DNA of 64,000 nucleotides from contig NZ_FZMP01000196.1 in the NCBI RefSeq assembly GCF_900196725.1, positions 1 to 64,000 on the forward strand. Direction: 5' to 3'. The DNA comes from Candidatus Methanoperedens nitratireducens. Its GTDB lineage: Archaea > Halobacteriota > Methanosarcinia > Methanosarcinales > Methanoperedenaceae. Of this stretch, positions 41,448 through 48,950 are shown piece by piece. Below the pieces are notes generated by a model. The model saw only the letters and a list, made by a program, of their open reading frames with translations, ran no database searches and had not been told where the DNA came from. The translations under genes and the position numbers were made by a program. Each line of letters opens with the position of its first letter. The first letter of the stretch is position 1.

Positions 41448-42599
41448 ATTTCTTAAGATTTTTCACCATCGAGCCCGTAAGCGAGGGAACGTCTATCAGC
41501 TTCTCAGCTTCGATCACTTCCTGCGGTTTGGCAGCAGTTGAGGGGTATTCCGGGACTGCCATGCAGCAGGTCGCGGGCTTTGTCGATGGCTCAAATGTGC
41601 CAATTTTACGCGCAATATCCGTTATCTCGAGCTTATCCAGTCCTATCAGGGGATGATAGATAGGATATTCCATGCCGTACATCTCAGCAAGCATGTTCTG
41701 CGATGTCTGGGATGCCACCTGACCGAGCGATGAGCCTGTGATAATGCCATGCGCGCTTTCCAGTTTCAAAACCTCGGATGCGATGCGGTACATCATCCGC
41801 CTGCACAGCACGCAGTTCAGCCTGTTATCGCAGTTGCTCAGGAATGCCAGGAGGTTTTCGCCATGAGGAGCCTCGTATACTGTGAATTTTTTCTGCGGCG
41901 ACCATTTCTGGAGAACATCGATGCACTGCATCGCCCTCTCGCGTGTGGTCTCATCCGAGAAAGGCTCGTTATTGAGATACAGCGGTACTATTTCGCAGCC
42001 CCTTTTCATCATCAGCCATGCTGCCACAGGCGAGTCTATGCCGCCTGAGATGAGCGCGACCATCTTGCCCTGTGTTCCCATTGGCAAGCCGCCGGCGCCC
42101 TTTACCGATTCCGTAAAGACATACGCCATTTTTGCCTGATCTCCACGAAAATCTCTATATCAGGGTTATCAAGGTCAACCGTAATATTTTTGTTCATTTG
42201 CTGAAAAACCGCATCTCCGCATACAACGCCTATATCACGGGATGTAAAATCGTGGTTCCCGGCCCGCCTTGCCCTGATAGCGAAGGACTGCCCCTCCTTC
42301 ATGATACTGCCTGCAACTTCTGCGCAGAGCTTTGCAGCCGATTCAAGGGTCGGCTCACACGTATAAGCAGGGCTTGCGGATACTACGCCAAAAACTTTTA
42401 CCGCGCTTTTCAAGGCGCCGGGGTCTTCGGTATGTATGAAGACCCTGCCCATTTCCTTGCTGATCTCCGAATATGAGCTGCCATCAGCGTAAAGCATCGC
42501 TTTCAGGTTCTTTACCAGTGCCTGTTCGTACCTTGCTCTCACCCTGTTGCTTTTCAGGGCAAGTTCATCATATCTTACTAATACTACATCTGTAGTCAC
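41437..42599 (-). pseudogene. thiI: tRNA 4-thiouridine synthetase ThiI, split by a one-base shift
   Basis: The N-terminal part (42599 to ~42130) carries the ferredoxin-like and THUMP domains (VVLVRYDELALKSNRVR, RRAGNHDFTSRDIG). The C-terminal part (from ~42129 down to 41437) has the PP-loop ALISGGIDSPVAAWLMMKRG and the catalytic PP-loop ATPase region. The two frames join exactly at EIRQK/MAYVF if one base is added to the A5 run (T5 on the plus strand, 42129-42133). ThiI makes s4U8 in tRNA. The junction is so clean that a homopolymer sequencing error is the most likely explanation; slippage is the alternative. Confidence 0.85.
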
Positions 42600-42628
42600 G
42601 CGGCTTCCATTGTGCTTTCATGATTTAA

Positions 42629-42835
42629 AGATTCTGTTTTTCGAAAGGACAAACCGTAACATGGACAAATATGGATAGTGCGCCGCATACAGTAACAAGT
42701 ACAAGCGGAATTTTTGACTCGGGGTCCATAGGTAACGGGCAGACATTTAGCTACACATTTAATACGGCAGGTACCTTTGAATATTCCTGCATTGTCCATC
42801 CCAGTATGCAGCACGGAAAAGTAATTGTGACCTGA
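42629..42835 (+). pseudogene. Plastocyanin/cupredoxin C-terminal fragment
   Basis: An open stretch of 68 codons after an in-frame TAA encodes the last two thirds of a cupredoxin: GQTVTWTNMDSAPHTVTS, FSYTFNTAGTFEYSC and IVHPSMQHGKVIVT. All four type-1 copper ligands are present (His in PHT, Cys in YSC, His in VHP, Met in SMQ), but the N-terminal strands, signal peptide and start codon are missing. The break lies about 30 bp from the 5' end of thiI. It looks like a 5'-truncated remnant of an exported copper protein. Confidence 0.75.
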
Positions 42836-42916
42836 TAAAGGTCTCAATTTACTTTTTTAGGTTAAAGTAGTAATCCAGCTGGGGAAATGATTAGTTTCAC
42901 CCCGCTTGGAGCGCCC

Positions 42917-42923
42917 ATATATA
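42917..42923 (+). promoter_or_regulatory. TATA box of 44-aa protein gene
   Basis: ATATATA is centred about 37 nt ahead of ATG 42957, consistent with initiation near 42945 and a very short leader that includes the ribosome-binding site GAGGTGAT at 42945-42952. Confidence 0.5.
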
Positions 42924-42956
42924 CCGACCGGGTTATTTTTGAGCGAGGTGATTAAT

Positions 42957-43091
42957 ATGGATTTATTCTGGAGCGGTCTTGTAAACCGTGCTTCTGAGCA
43001 CACATGGAATGGAAGAAGAAGCCAGTTCAGCAAGGTATTTGAAGTTGCTATACAGGATATGGTAATAGAGAAGCAGGAAGAGAGTGTATAG
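42957..43091 (+). CDS. Small protein of 44 aa with strong translation signals
   Basis: Not recognised. The peptide is amphipathic and Trp-containing (MDLFWSGLVNRASEHTW, then SQFSKVFEVAIQDMVIEKQEE). It has a near-perfect Shine-Dalgarno GAGGTGAT 4 nt before the ATG and its own TATA box, which is the reason for calling it a gene despite its size. A longer frame from 42906 has no such support. It precedes a perfect inverted repeat at 43133-43190. Confidence 0.6.
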   Translation: MDLFWSGLVNRASEHTWNGRRSQFSKVFEVAIQDMVIEKQEESV

Positions 43092-43132
43092 ATAACGCAC
43101 TGATAAAGATGGTTAACAATAGCCTCAAATTA

Positions 43133-43190
43133 TTTACTTACCCCGGCTCTAAAATCTGTCCGGGTGTTCAATATAAACGGGGTAAGTAAA
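43133..43190. repeat. Perfect 13-bp inverted repeat (stem-loop)
   Basis: TTTACTTACCCCG (43133-43145) is exactly complementary to CGGGGTAAGTAAA (43178-43190), with a 32-nt loop. It lies between two convergent small genes and could be a bidirectional terminator or a small palindromic element. Confidence 0.6.
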
Positions 43191-43203
43191 ATTAATTTCA
43201 TAA

Positions 43204-43359
43204 CTATGCCTGGGAGCGATCTTCTTGCTCCAGCTCTACCCCGATTAGCATATATTCCCCGCATATACAAACAGGCTCACCATGTTTTTTAACCAGTTCG
43301 ATGTTATGTTCTACCTTAAAACAGCATTTCGGACATTGCCATATTATTTTTGTGCGCAT
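43204..43359 (-). CDS. 51-aa zinc-ribbon protein
   Basis: A short frame starting ATG 43359 encodes MRTKIIWQCPKCCFKVEH..., with CPKC near residue 9 and CIC-G near residue 33, a plausible single zinc ribbon, followed by an acidic tail. AAGGGGC lies just upstream as a possible ribosome-binding site. Such mini-zinc-ribbons are common in archaea, and many have no known role. No neighbour suggests a function. Confidence 0.6.
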   Translation of the reverse strand: MRTKIIWQCPKCCFKVEHNIELVKKHGEPVCICGEYMLIGVELEQEDRSQA

Positions 43360-43500
43360 AAGCCCCTTCTTGCGATACGTATCTGGTTAATCTTGAGTGT
43401 ATTTTAAAGGATATAAAAGGTTACAGCGTAGAGAATTTTATAAGAAATTATTGAAATCGCTTAAGAAAACTTATTTTATTATAAGGACTATATCAGGCAT

Positions 43501-43908
43501 ATGAAAACCGTTTATCTTGCAGCACCACTTTTTACGGGGGCTGAGCTTGATTTTAACCGCAAGCTCAGGGATGAGATAAAGAAAGCAGGCTCCAATGTTT
43601 TCCTGCCGCAGGAGGACTCAAATAACATAAAGGATGAGAAAAACAGGCAGAAAATTATCTTTGATAAAAACCTGGCTGCGATCGATAAAGCGGATATACT
43701 CGTTGCTGTAATTGATGGGGCGGATGTTGATTCCGGGACGTCATGGGAGATCGGGTATGCTTATGCGCTCGGTAAGCCGGTACTTGGACTGAGGACTGAT
43801 TTTCGCACCCTGGGCATTGAAGGCACTGTAAATCTTATGATTGAGCGATCAATCATTCTCTGTTCAGGTATTCCGGAGTTATTGGCTCGTTTAAAGAGTT
43901 TCAAATAA
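43501..43908 (+). CDS. Nucleoside 2-deoxyribosyltransferase-family protein
   Basis: A 135-aa Rossmann-like protein. YLAAPLFTGAELDFN at the start, DILVAVIDGADVDSGTSWEIGYAYALGKPV in the middle and a conserved glutamate in WEIGYA are signatures of the family, which exchanges or hydrolyses the base of (deoxy)nucleosides or nucleotides. Some homologues are nucleotide N-glycosidases used in metabolite clean-up. It stands alone with a separate upstream region. Confidence 0.85.
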   Translation: MKTVYLAAPLFTGAELDFNRKLRDEIKKAGSNVFLPQEDSNNIKDEKNRQKIIFDKNLAAIDKADILVAVIDGADVDSGTSWEIGYAYALGKPVLGLRTDFRTLGIEGTVNLMIERSIILCSGIPELLARLKSFK

Positions 43909-43921
43909 ACTATAAAAAGTA

Positions 43922-44122
43922 TTAATTCGTTGACTGTGTGTTTCTCTCAATAATCAGGCGCTTATTATCAGCATCCACCGTGATTATCAGCTTATCACCT
44001 TCCTTAAATGGGAAGAGCCCGTCCCTTGCAACCTCGGCAGGTACATAGATAAAAAAACGGTCGTATTCTTTTCCAGCCGTCTTTGTCCGGCGGTTAATTA
44101 ATTTCCCTTGTCCAGAAATCAC
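43922..44122 (-). CDS. AbrB/SpoVT-type DNA-binding protein
   Basis: A 66-aa protein with a swapped-hairpin pattern: FFIYVPAEVARDGLFPFKEGDKLIITVD, then KRLIIERN. These form dimeric DNA-binding domains in transcription regulators and antitoxins. The start is GTG 44122. It has no toxin gene beside it. It is convergent with the deoxyribosyltransferase gene and lies downstream of the structured segment at 44.23-44.32 kb if that is read on the minus strand. Confidence 0.7.
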   Translation of the reverse strand: MISGQGKLINRRTKTAGKEYDRFFIYVPAEVARDGLFPFKEGDKLIITVDADNKRLIIERNTQSTN

Positions 44123-44207
44123 GTTTTGCTCACGGCGCTAACATATTTTATCATCCATATCTATTTTATGGGTAGTTATTTTTTACCCCCATATTAGTAG
44201 CAAAAAC

Positions 44208-44216
44208 TATATAAGT
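44208..44216. promoter_or_regulatory. TATA element between AbrB gene and structured segment
   Basis: CTATATAAG is nearly symmetric and could serve the AbrB gene on the minus strand or a plus-strand transcript starting near 44235, where the GC-rich structured segment begins. Confidence 0.4.
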
Positions 44217-44232
44217 CATTAAAAGGTATTAA

Positions 44233-44318
44233 GCCGAGGTTGCGGGCCGCGGTTAGCACTGTTTTTCAACTCCCCAACTCCCCAACCGCGAACCGTCGGC
44301 ACGCAACTGGAGAACAGT
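44233..44318 (+). ncRNA. Candidate structured RNA (strand uncertain)
   Basis: In an AT-rich gap of about 290 nt without a gene, an 86-nt GC-rich segment can form several long helices: CGCGGTT (44248-44254) with AACCGCG (44284-44290), GTTGCG (44239-44244) with CGCAAC (44302-44307), ACTGTT (44258-44263) with AACAGT (44313-44318), and GCCGA (44233-44237) with TCGGC (44296-44300). Some pairings nest and others cross, implying a pseudoknot or switch. A TATA box lies upstream on the plus strand. It matches no rRNA, tRNA or SRP motif that I recognise. Confidence 0.45.
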
Positions 44319-44412
44319 ACAGATTATGCCTCATCTGATAGACCCGTTTTCAACATAAACCAAACACTTCTTTTATCCGGTACCAGTCGGCAGCTACTGT
44401 TACTTATTTAAG

Positions 44413-45207
44413 TTATCGCCTCTGCAGATCAAAGACATATCTACTTACTCGCGGCGCTACACCGCCGCATGCCCTGTAAAAGTCAATTTTCCAATTTTTT
44501 CCTTCCAGTAACCTTTTAAAATGTGGTATCTCAAAATCCTTCTTGAATGTATAAAAGTGGATCGTTCCCCCGGATTTCAATATGGGGCAAGCAAGCATTA
44601 AAAAGCGGTCGTGACCATAAGGGGCAGGCATCACTATCCTGTCAAAAGGTTTTTTGAAAAGATTAGCCATTAAATTCGCATCACCAAGGACAATATTGGC
44701 GTCAATATTATTGAGTTCTGTGTTTTTTTTGAATAAAGCGCATGCATCCGGGTTATTATCAAGTCCTGTTACATTCACGTTTCTCCTCTTCCTGATTGGA
44801 ATCAGAAACGGTCCGACACCGCAGAATAATACAAGGATATCTTCTCCATCTTTCGCTTTTTCTACGATCCTGTTCCGTTCAAAAGCCAGTTTTCCTGAAA
44901 AATAGGTCTTTGTTATATCTATTTGAAAAACACAGCCGTTCTCCCTGTGCAGGGTTTTGGTGGTATTACCAAGAAGCAGCTCAAATTCCCCGATACGCTT
45001 TTCCCCTCTTAGCATATTTACCTTGCGCAGGATTGTCCTGATATCTTTCCTGTGGGACGCCAGCGCCTGTGCGATAAGATATTTTTCATTATCAAGTGCT
45101 GGAGGGATATTGATAATCGCGATATCCCCGATGACCTCAAAACCGCCCGGCAGGAGGAAGAGTTTTTTCTGAGGCAGTTTGTTATTCAGGAGGTCTTTAA
45201 TCGACAT
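44413..45207 (-). CDS. Trm5/TYW2-family tRNA methyltransferase-like protein
   Basis: A 264-aa SAM-dependent methyltransferase. The Trm5-type N-terminal part is FEVIGDIAIINIPP followed by RKVNMLRGEKRIGEFELLLG and HRENGCVFQIDITKTYFSGKLAFERNRI; the SAM-binding loop is LVLFCGVGPFLIPI and the motif IV position reads VMPAPYG rather than the canonical NLP. The family methylates N1 of guanosine 37 or acts in wyosine synthesis. The 5' end overlaps mtxX by 11 nt. Confidence 0.85.
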   Translation of the reverse strand: MSIKDLLNNKLPQKKLFLLPGGFEVIGDIAIINIPPALDNEKYLIAQALASHRKDIRTILRKVNMLRGEKRIGEFELLLGNTTKTLHRENGCVFQIDITKTYFSGKLAFERNRIVEKAKDGEDILVLFCGVGPFLIPIRKRRNVNVTGLDNNPDACALFKKNTELNNIDANIVLGDANLMANLFKKPFDRIVMPAPYGHDRFLMLACPILKSGGTIHFYTFKKDFEIPHFKRLLEGKNWKIDFYRACGGVAPRVSRYVFDLQRR

Positions 45208-46015
45208 TGGTATCGAGGTTCACAAGCGCGCTTGCAAGCATGATAGCCCGGGCAGCATCCTCTTTTACCCTGGAGGTATCCACGAACACTTTTTCCATCA
45301 GTACGGGCGCACCATAGCCATGTCCGCCGCCCAGGAACACAAGCGTCCTGAAAATAAGGTTACCTGATATTCCATCAGGTGCAATGATGAAATTAGCCTC
45401 CTTGATGGCATCCTCTATCAGGATCGAATAGTTCTTTGCATTAATCCCCGACTCACATGCTTTTTTTGTAACAAGCTCAGCCTCTTCAAGCGTCCTGTCT
45501 ACCTGTTTATCCCTGCCGGCATCCTCGAACCTACCGCCTGAGAGAATCCCGACTTTCGCCTGGATACCGAGGCGTTCGAAATATTCGACGCCACGCTTTA
45601 CCAGTTCAACCTTATCCTTTACCGAATTTCCTTCATCGATCCCCACAGGCGCCAGGAAAAACGGAGTTCCCTCTGCGGTTTCAAGTAATGCCGCCCTGTA
45701 AAGCTTCTTCATACCAAATGAGCCTTTTAGCGCTGTGAGAGTTTTTGTAGCACTGAGCGTTCCCCGTACAGCCCCGTCTATCTCTCCGCTTACCAGAAGC
45801 TCTACTAATTTCCCGGACGGCTCTGTGGAATGTACTATTTTAAGACCTGTACCTGTCGTTCTTATCTGTTCTTCATTACCTACGAGCACAACCTCGGCAT
45901 AATCGCCGACGTCTTCTGCGCTTTTAATGAACTCTTCGGAGAGCCTGCCGATACCAAGCCCTATCCTTGCATGGTTCTCCCTTGCTTTTCTTTCGATGTC
46001 AGAAATAATTCCCAT
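45197..46015 (-). CDS. mtxX: Methanogenesis marker protein 4 (MtxX)
   Basis: A 272-aa protein of the phosphotransacetylase-like MtxX family found in methanogens and their methane-oxidising relatives. It contains [45 protein letters not shown] and [15 protein letters not shown]. The function is not established; it was once labelled a methyltransferase. It is a useful marker that the organism belongs to the methanogen/ANME lineages. It sits 18 nt downstream of proC. Confidence 0.88.
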   Translation of the reverse strand: MGIISDIERKARENHARIGLGIGRLSEEFIKSAEDVGDYAEVVLVGNEEQIRTTGTGLKIVHSTEPSGKLVELLVSGEIDGAVRGTLSATKTLTALKGSFGMKKLYRAALLETAEGTPFFLAPVGIDEGNSVKDKVELVKRGVEYFERLGIQAKVGILSGGRFEDAGRDKQVDRTLEEAELVTKKACESGINAKNYSILIEDAIKEANFIIAPDGISGNLIFRTLVFLGGGHGYGAPVLMEKVFVDTSRVKEDAARAIMLASALVNLDTNVD

Positions 46016-46033
46016 AAACCGATTAGATTACGA

Positions 46034-46864
46034 TTATTTCTTTCTGCCCAGTTCTTTTGAACGCTCGCATGCAGCAATCACAGCGTTCATCATTGCAACG
46101 CGGACGCCGCGCTCTTCCATAACCCTGATGCCCCGGATTGTTGTCCCGCCGGGTGAGGTAACCATATCCTTTAATTCGCCTGTATGGGTCGCGTTCGAAA
46201 GTACCATTTTAGCCGCCCCGAGAACTGTCTGCGCCGCCAGCAGCCTAGCCGTGTTCCTGTCAAGACCTTCATGCACGCCGCCGTCTGCAAGCGCTTCTAT
46301 TATCATGAAAATATATGCCGGTCCGCTTCCTGATAATCCCGTAACTGCATCCATAAGATGTTCCGGTAATAATACTGTCCTGCCGATGGAACTGAAGATA
46401 TCGCTCACCAGGGATACATCCTCTTCAGATACGGCGTTTCCAGGGCTTATTGCGCAGGCTGCTTCTCTCACGGTAGCGGCTATATTGGGCATCACCCTTA
46501 CCACTTTTGTCCCCGCAGGCAGGGCTTTTTCAAAGGTCTCTATCGGGACACCGGCTGCTATCGATATAATGAGCTGTTTCTTTACAGAATCTTTGAGCTC
46601 TCCCAGAACAGCCGGGATAGTCTGCGGCTTGACCGCGATAATGATTATATCTGCACCGAGGACAACATCACAATTATCCTTGCAAATGTTGATTCTACAT
46701 TCTTTCTCCAGCAGCTCCAGTTTTGCATGGTCAGCGTCGCCTGCATAGATTTTCGAAGGTGCAATGAGTTTAGCCGTAAGAATGCCTTTGATGAGGGCTT
46801 CACCCATTTTTCCGGTGCCGATAAACCCTATTTTTTTATTATCCGTGCCAGTCATTGCCTCCAT
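46034..46864 (-). CDS. proC: Pyrroline-5-carboxylate reductase
   Basis: A 276-aa NADPH-dependent reductase. The Rossmann motif GFIGTGKMGEALIKG is near residue 12, and the C-terminal family signature ends with SGSGPAYIFMIIEALADGGV and VTSPGGTTIRGI. It performs the last step of proline synthesis. ATG 46864 is used; ATG 46855 is also possible. No other proline gene is in the window. Confidence 0.95.
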   Translation of the reverse strand: MEAMTGTDNKKIGFIGTGKMGEALIKGILTAKLIAPSKIYAGDADHAKLELLEKECRINICKDNCDVVLGADIIIIAVKPQTIPAVLGELKDSVKKQLIISIAAGVPIETFEKALPAGTKVVRVMPNIAATVREAACAISPGNAVSEEDVSLVSDIFSSIGRTVLLPEHLMDAVTGLSGSGPAYIFMIIEALADGGVHEGLDRNTARLLAAQTVLGAAKMVLSNATHTGELKDMVTSPGGTTIRGIRVMEERGVRVAMMNAVIAACERSKELGRKK

Positions 46865-46925
46865 TAAAGTGACTGAATCGATAAAAACATTTGTATGAGA
46901 TTGGACTTGGCGAAAAAATTAAAAA

Positions 46926-47279
46926 CTAACCGGTCTTACTGAGTTTCAATATTGCGGCTGCGATATCCCCTTTTGTCTCTTTGAGCGCGCTTCTTGCGTC
47001 GCTCTCGCTTGCTTTCGTTTGCTCCATCACAAGCCTGATATCTTCTTCCGGGATTTTTGCTTCGCGCGCCACTTCCTGGGCAGTCCCGACAACCTGATAT
47101 GTCTTCATGCCCTTGGCATCCATTATTGTGACCTGCGCATCCTTGAATATAAGCTCCTTCTCAGGGGTCCGGATTATCACTTCTTCCACATTTTCTATCT
47201 CGTTGATGTCAATTCCCATCTGCTTCATCATCGAAGCCATCTTGCGGGGATTGATACCCTTGCCAAGTCCCGGGAACAT
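46926..47279 (-). CDS. nac: Nascent polypeptide-associated complex protein (archaeal NAC)
   Basis: A 117-aa protein with the NAC beta-barrel ([36 protein letters not shown], ~30-65) and a C-terminal UBA domain ([31 protein letters not shown]). It binds ribosomes at the peptide exit and shields emerging chains. The Met-rich N-terminus ([21 protein letters not shown]) is typical. It is 5 nt downstream of the iron-sulfur carrier gene. Confidence 0.95.
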   Translation of the reverse strand: MFPGLGKGINPRKMASMMKQMGIDINEIENVEEVIIRTPEKELIFKDAQVTIMDAKGMKTYQVVGTAQEVAREAKIPEEDIRLVMEQTKASESDARSALKETKGDIAAAILKLSKTG

Positions 47280-47284
47280 CTAAC

Positions 47285-47602
47285 TCACCCGCAACTGCCG
47301 CATCCTGAACCGCACCTGGCATTCGGGTTATCTATAATGAAACCCTTTCCGTGATCGTTATCTATGTAATCGATTTTGAATTCATCGATATCTTCCTGGA
47401 GGTCTTTATTGAAGAATATCTTTATCCCGTTGCTCTCCAGTACCGTATCGTCGCTTTTTGGGGATTTTTCAAGCGTAAGACCATACTGGACACCGCTGCA
47501 GCCCATACCGGCTGCAAATATGCGCAATCCATGGTCGCTTTTCTTTTCACTTTCAAGTATTTGTTTCAATTCTGATGCGGCTGCATCTGTAATTTCTATC
47601 AT
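47285..47602 (-). CDS. A-type iron-sulfur carrier (HesB/IscA family)
   Basis: A 105-aa protein. The family cysteines are present at GMGCSG and in the C-terminal CGSGCGSCG. The core IEITDAAASELKQIL and GFIIDNPNARCGSGCG identify the HesB/IscA fold. It delivers iron-sulfur clusters to apo-proteins. A good ribosome-binding site GAAGGAGAT lies before the start. It heads a transcript with nac. Confidence 0.92.
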   Translation of the reverse strand: MIEITDAAASELKQILESEKKSDHGLRIFAAGMGCSGVQYGLTLEKSPKSDDTVLESNGIKIFFNKDLQEDIDEFKIDYIDNDHGKGFIIDNPNARCGSGCGSCG

Positions 47603-47714
47603 TCGGATCTCCTTCTTTCCCTCTATGTTTTGGATATATATAAAAATATCAGTGCTTTACCCGGTAATTTTCGGTCAAATGTATTTAATTGTAATTAATT
47701 ATAATTCAGAAAAG

Positions 47715-47722
47715 TATATATA
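47715..47722 (+). promoter_or_regulatory. TATA box of DUF2551-like gene
   Basis: TATATATA about 40 nt upstream of ATG 47755, followed by AAGGTGAT at 47744-47751 as ribosome-binding site. Initiation near 47745 would leave a leader of about 10 nt. Confidence 0.5.
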
Positions 47723-47754
47723 TTATGAAAGAAAGTTTTAAATAAGGTGATACG

Positions 47755-48078
47755 ATGGAGCCACTCAGGCTTAGAATAAAAAGGCGCCTTGAAGTATACC
47801 TGGAACTTGACATAGACGGGATTAGGAAATTTGTAATAAATATACTGCTGGAACTAAAAAAGGTAACTGTAGACATGCTGTATCGTGAGATAAATAAAAA
47901 ATTCAAAGTTTCTTACAGTGCTGTGGCTTCAACACTGGGTTATATCCACTCCAAGCTAGGCATCCTGCATGCCTTCAAAGAATCGTATAAAACACCCACT
48001 GTGTACTCATTAAAAGAAGAGTACGTGGATTTAATCAAAAGTGCTTTAGTTAATAAAAAACCTATTAGCATATCATAG
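47755..48078 (+). CDS. DUF2551-like winged-helix protein
   Basis: A 107-aa basic protein. Two helices and a winged-helix pattern are visible (FVINILLELKKVTVDMLYREINKKFKVSYSAVASTLGYIHSKLGIL), and it resembles the archaeal DUF2551 family, likely DNA-binding; the function is unknown. Its 3' end overlaps the convergent HD-domain gene by 14 nt. Confidence 0.72.
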   Translation: MEPLRLRIKRRLEVYLELDIDGIRKFVINILLELKKVTVDMLYREINKKFKVSYSAVASTLGYIHSKLGILHAFKESYKTPTVYSLKEEYVDLIKSALVNKKPISIS

Positions 48079-48415
48079 AGTTAATCTCATTATTTAACTC
48101 AATAAAGCGTTTGATTATTTTTTCATCAAACAGTTTTTCTCTCAGGGTCAGTAACAGTTCATCCATAGTGCCGACCCTGGAGCCGGATACAAGATTATCC
48201 GCATGCGCAACTACCTTTTCTTCATTAATATTCACTATTTTTTCGCCAAGCCCATTCTCAAGCGCTATCCCGGCGCCTTTAACTGCATGGTCGATACCAT
48301 GTGTTTTTGACCTGCCGATATCATGAAGCAGCCCGCCTGAGAAAACAGCGTCCACATCTACTCTTATTGATGTCCCTCTTTTTTGCGCGCACCAGTTGAT
48401 CTCAAGCAGGCGCAC
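48065..48415 (-). CDS. HD-domain protein with apparent in-frame internal deletion
   Basis: A 116-aa HD-superfamily protein related to archaeal tRNA/nucleotide phosphohydrolase-like HD proteins. The HD motif is in SGGLLHDIGRSKTHG and a distal Asp is in AHADNL. Homologues have about 25 extra residues, including the first metal-binding histidine, between the LLEINxCAQ start and KRGxxVDVDAVF; here the two parts are joined directly near 48380. Unless the missing part is an assembly error, metal binding would be impaired. The GTG start overlaps the end of tfe by 14 nt. Confidence 0.65.
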   Translation of the reverse strand: MRLLEINWCAQKRGTSIRVDVDAVFSGGLLHDIGRSKTHGIDHAVKGAGIALENGLGEKIVNINEEKVVAHADNLVSGSRVGTMDELLLTLREKLFDEKIIKRFIELNNEINSMIC

Positions 48416-48914
48416 CTGCGGTCATTGCTTCAAGCTCTGATATCCTCTGTTTCAGGGCTTTGATAACAGGTTCATTGTCCTGGTATGCCAGGTCCTCACC
48501 GCATACCGGGCACATAAAATCAAGCTCTGCCGCATCATCGAAAAGATAACGTCCGCACTGGTTCTTGCATGTATAGAAAACTTTCCCGTCCTCAAATTCA
48601 AGCTTGGCCCTGAGGTTCCTCAAAGTTCTTTTAGCCTCAATTTCAAGCTGTCGGTTCAGGCTGCCAAGGTCAAGCTTCCATAGATACGTAAGCCAGCCGC
48701 TATCTGTATCCCTTACCCTGCGATACAGTGCAAGCCTGTTCTCGTATAAAATGAAAAGGGTCCTCCTTACGATATTCAATAAAACTCCGGTCACCTCGGC
48801 TATCTTCTCATCCGTAACCTCGCCTTCGGGCATCTTTTGCACGACTTTGAAACCCTCGTCGCCAACAAGATTTATGAAATAACCTCTGATAACGGGATCA
48901 TTCAAATCAACCAA
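48402..48914 (-). CDS. tfe: Transcription factor E (TFIIE-alpha homologue)
   Basis: A 170-aa protein with an extended winged helix (DPVIRGYFINLVGDEGFKVVQKMPEGEVTDEKIAEVTGVLLNIVRRTLF, ~6-55) and a C-terminal zinc ribbon (CKNQCGRY...CPVCGEDL). It stabilises open complexes with TBP/TFB at weak archaeal promoters. The start is TTG 48914, preceded by GGTGATG. It is co-oriented with the ATP-grasp gene, 36 nt downstream. Confidence 0.94.
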   Translation of the reverse strand: MVDLNDPVIRGYFINLVGDEGFKVVQKMPEGEVTDEKIAEVTGVLLNIVRRTLFILYENRLALYRRVRDTDSGWLTYLWKLDLGSLNRQLEIEAKRTLRNLRAKLEFEDGKVFYTCKNQCGRYLFDDAAELDFMCPVCGEDLAYQDNEPVIKALKQRISELEAMTAGAPA

Positions 48915-48950
48915 AAATCATCACCATCCTATTCTTGATTTATTATGACT

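Noticed and set aside
42596-42847. 83-codon minus-strand open frame
   Set aside because: Antisense to the cupredoxin remnant, whose plus-strand copper ligands are clear.
45927-46748. 273-codon plus-strand open frame
   Set aside because: Antisense to mtxX and proC, both well conserved; no domain recognisable.
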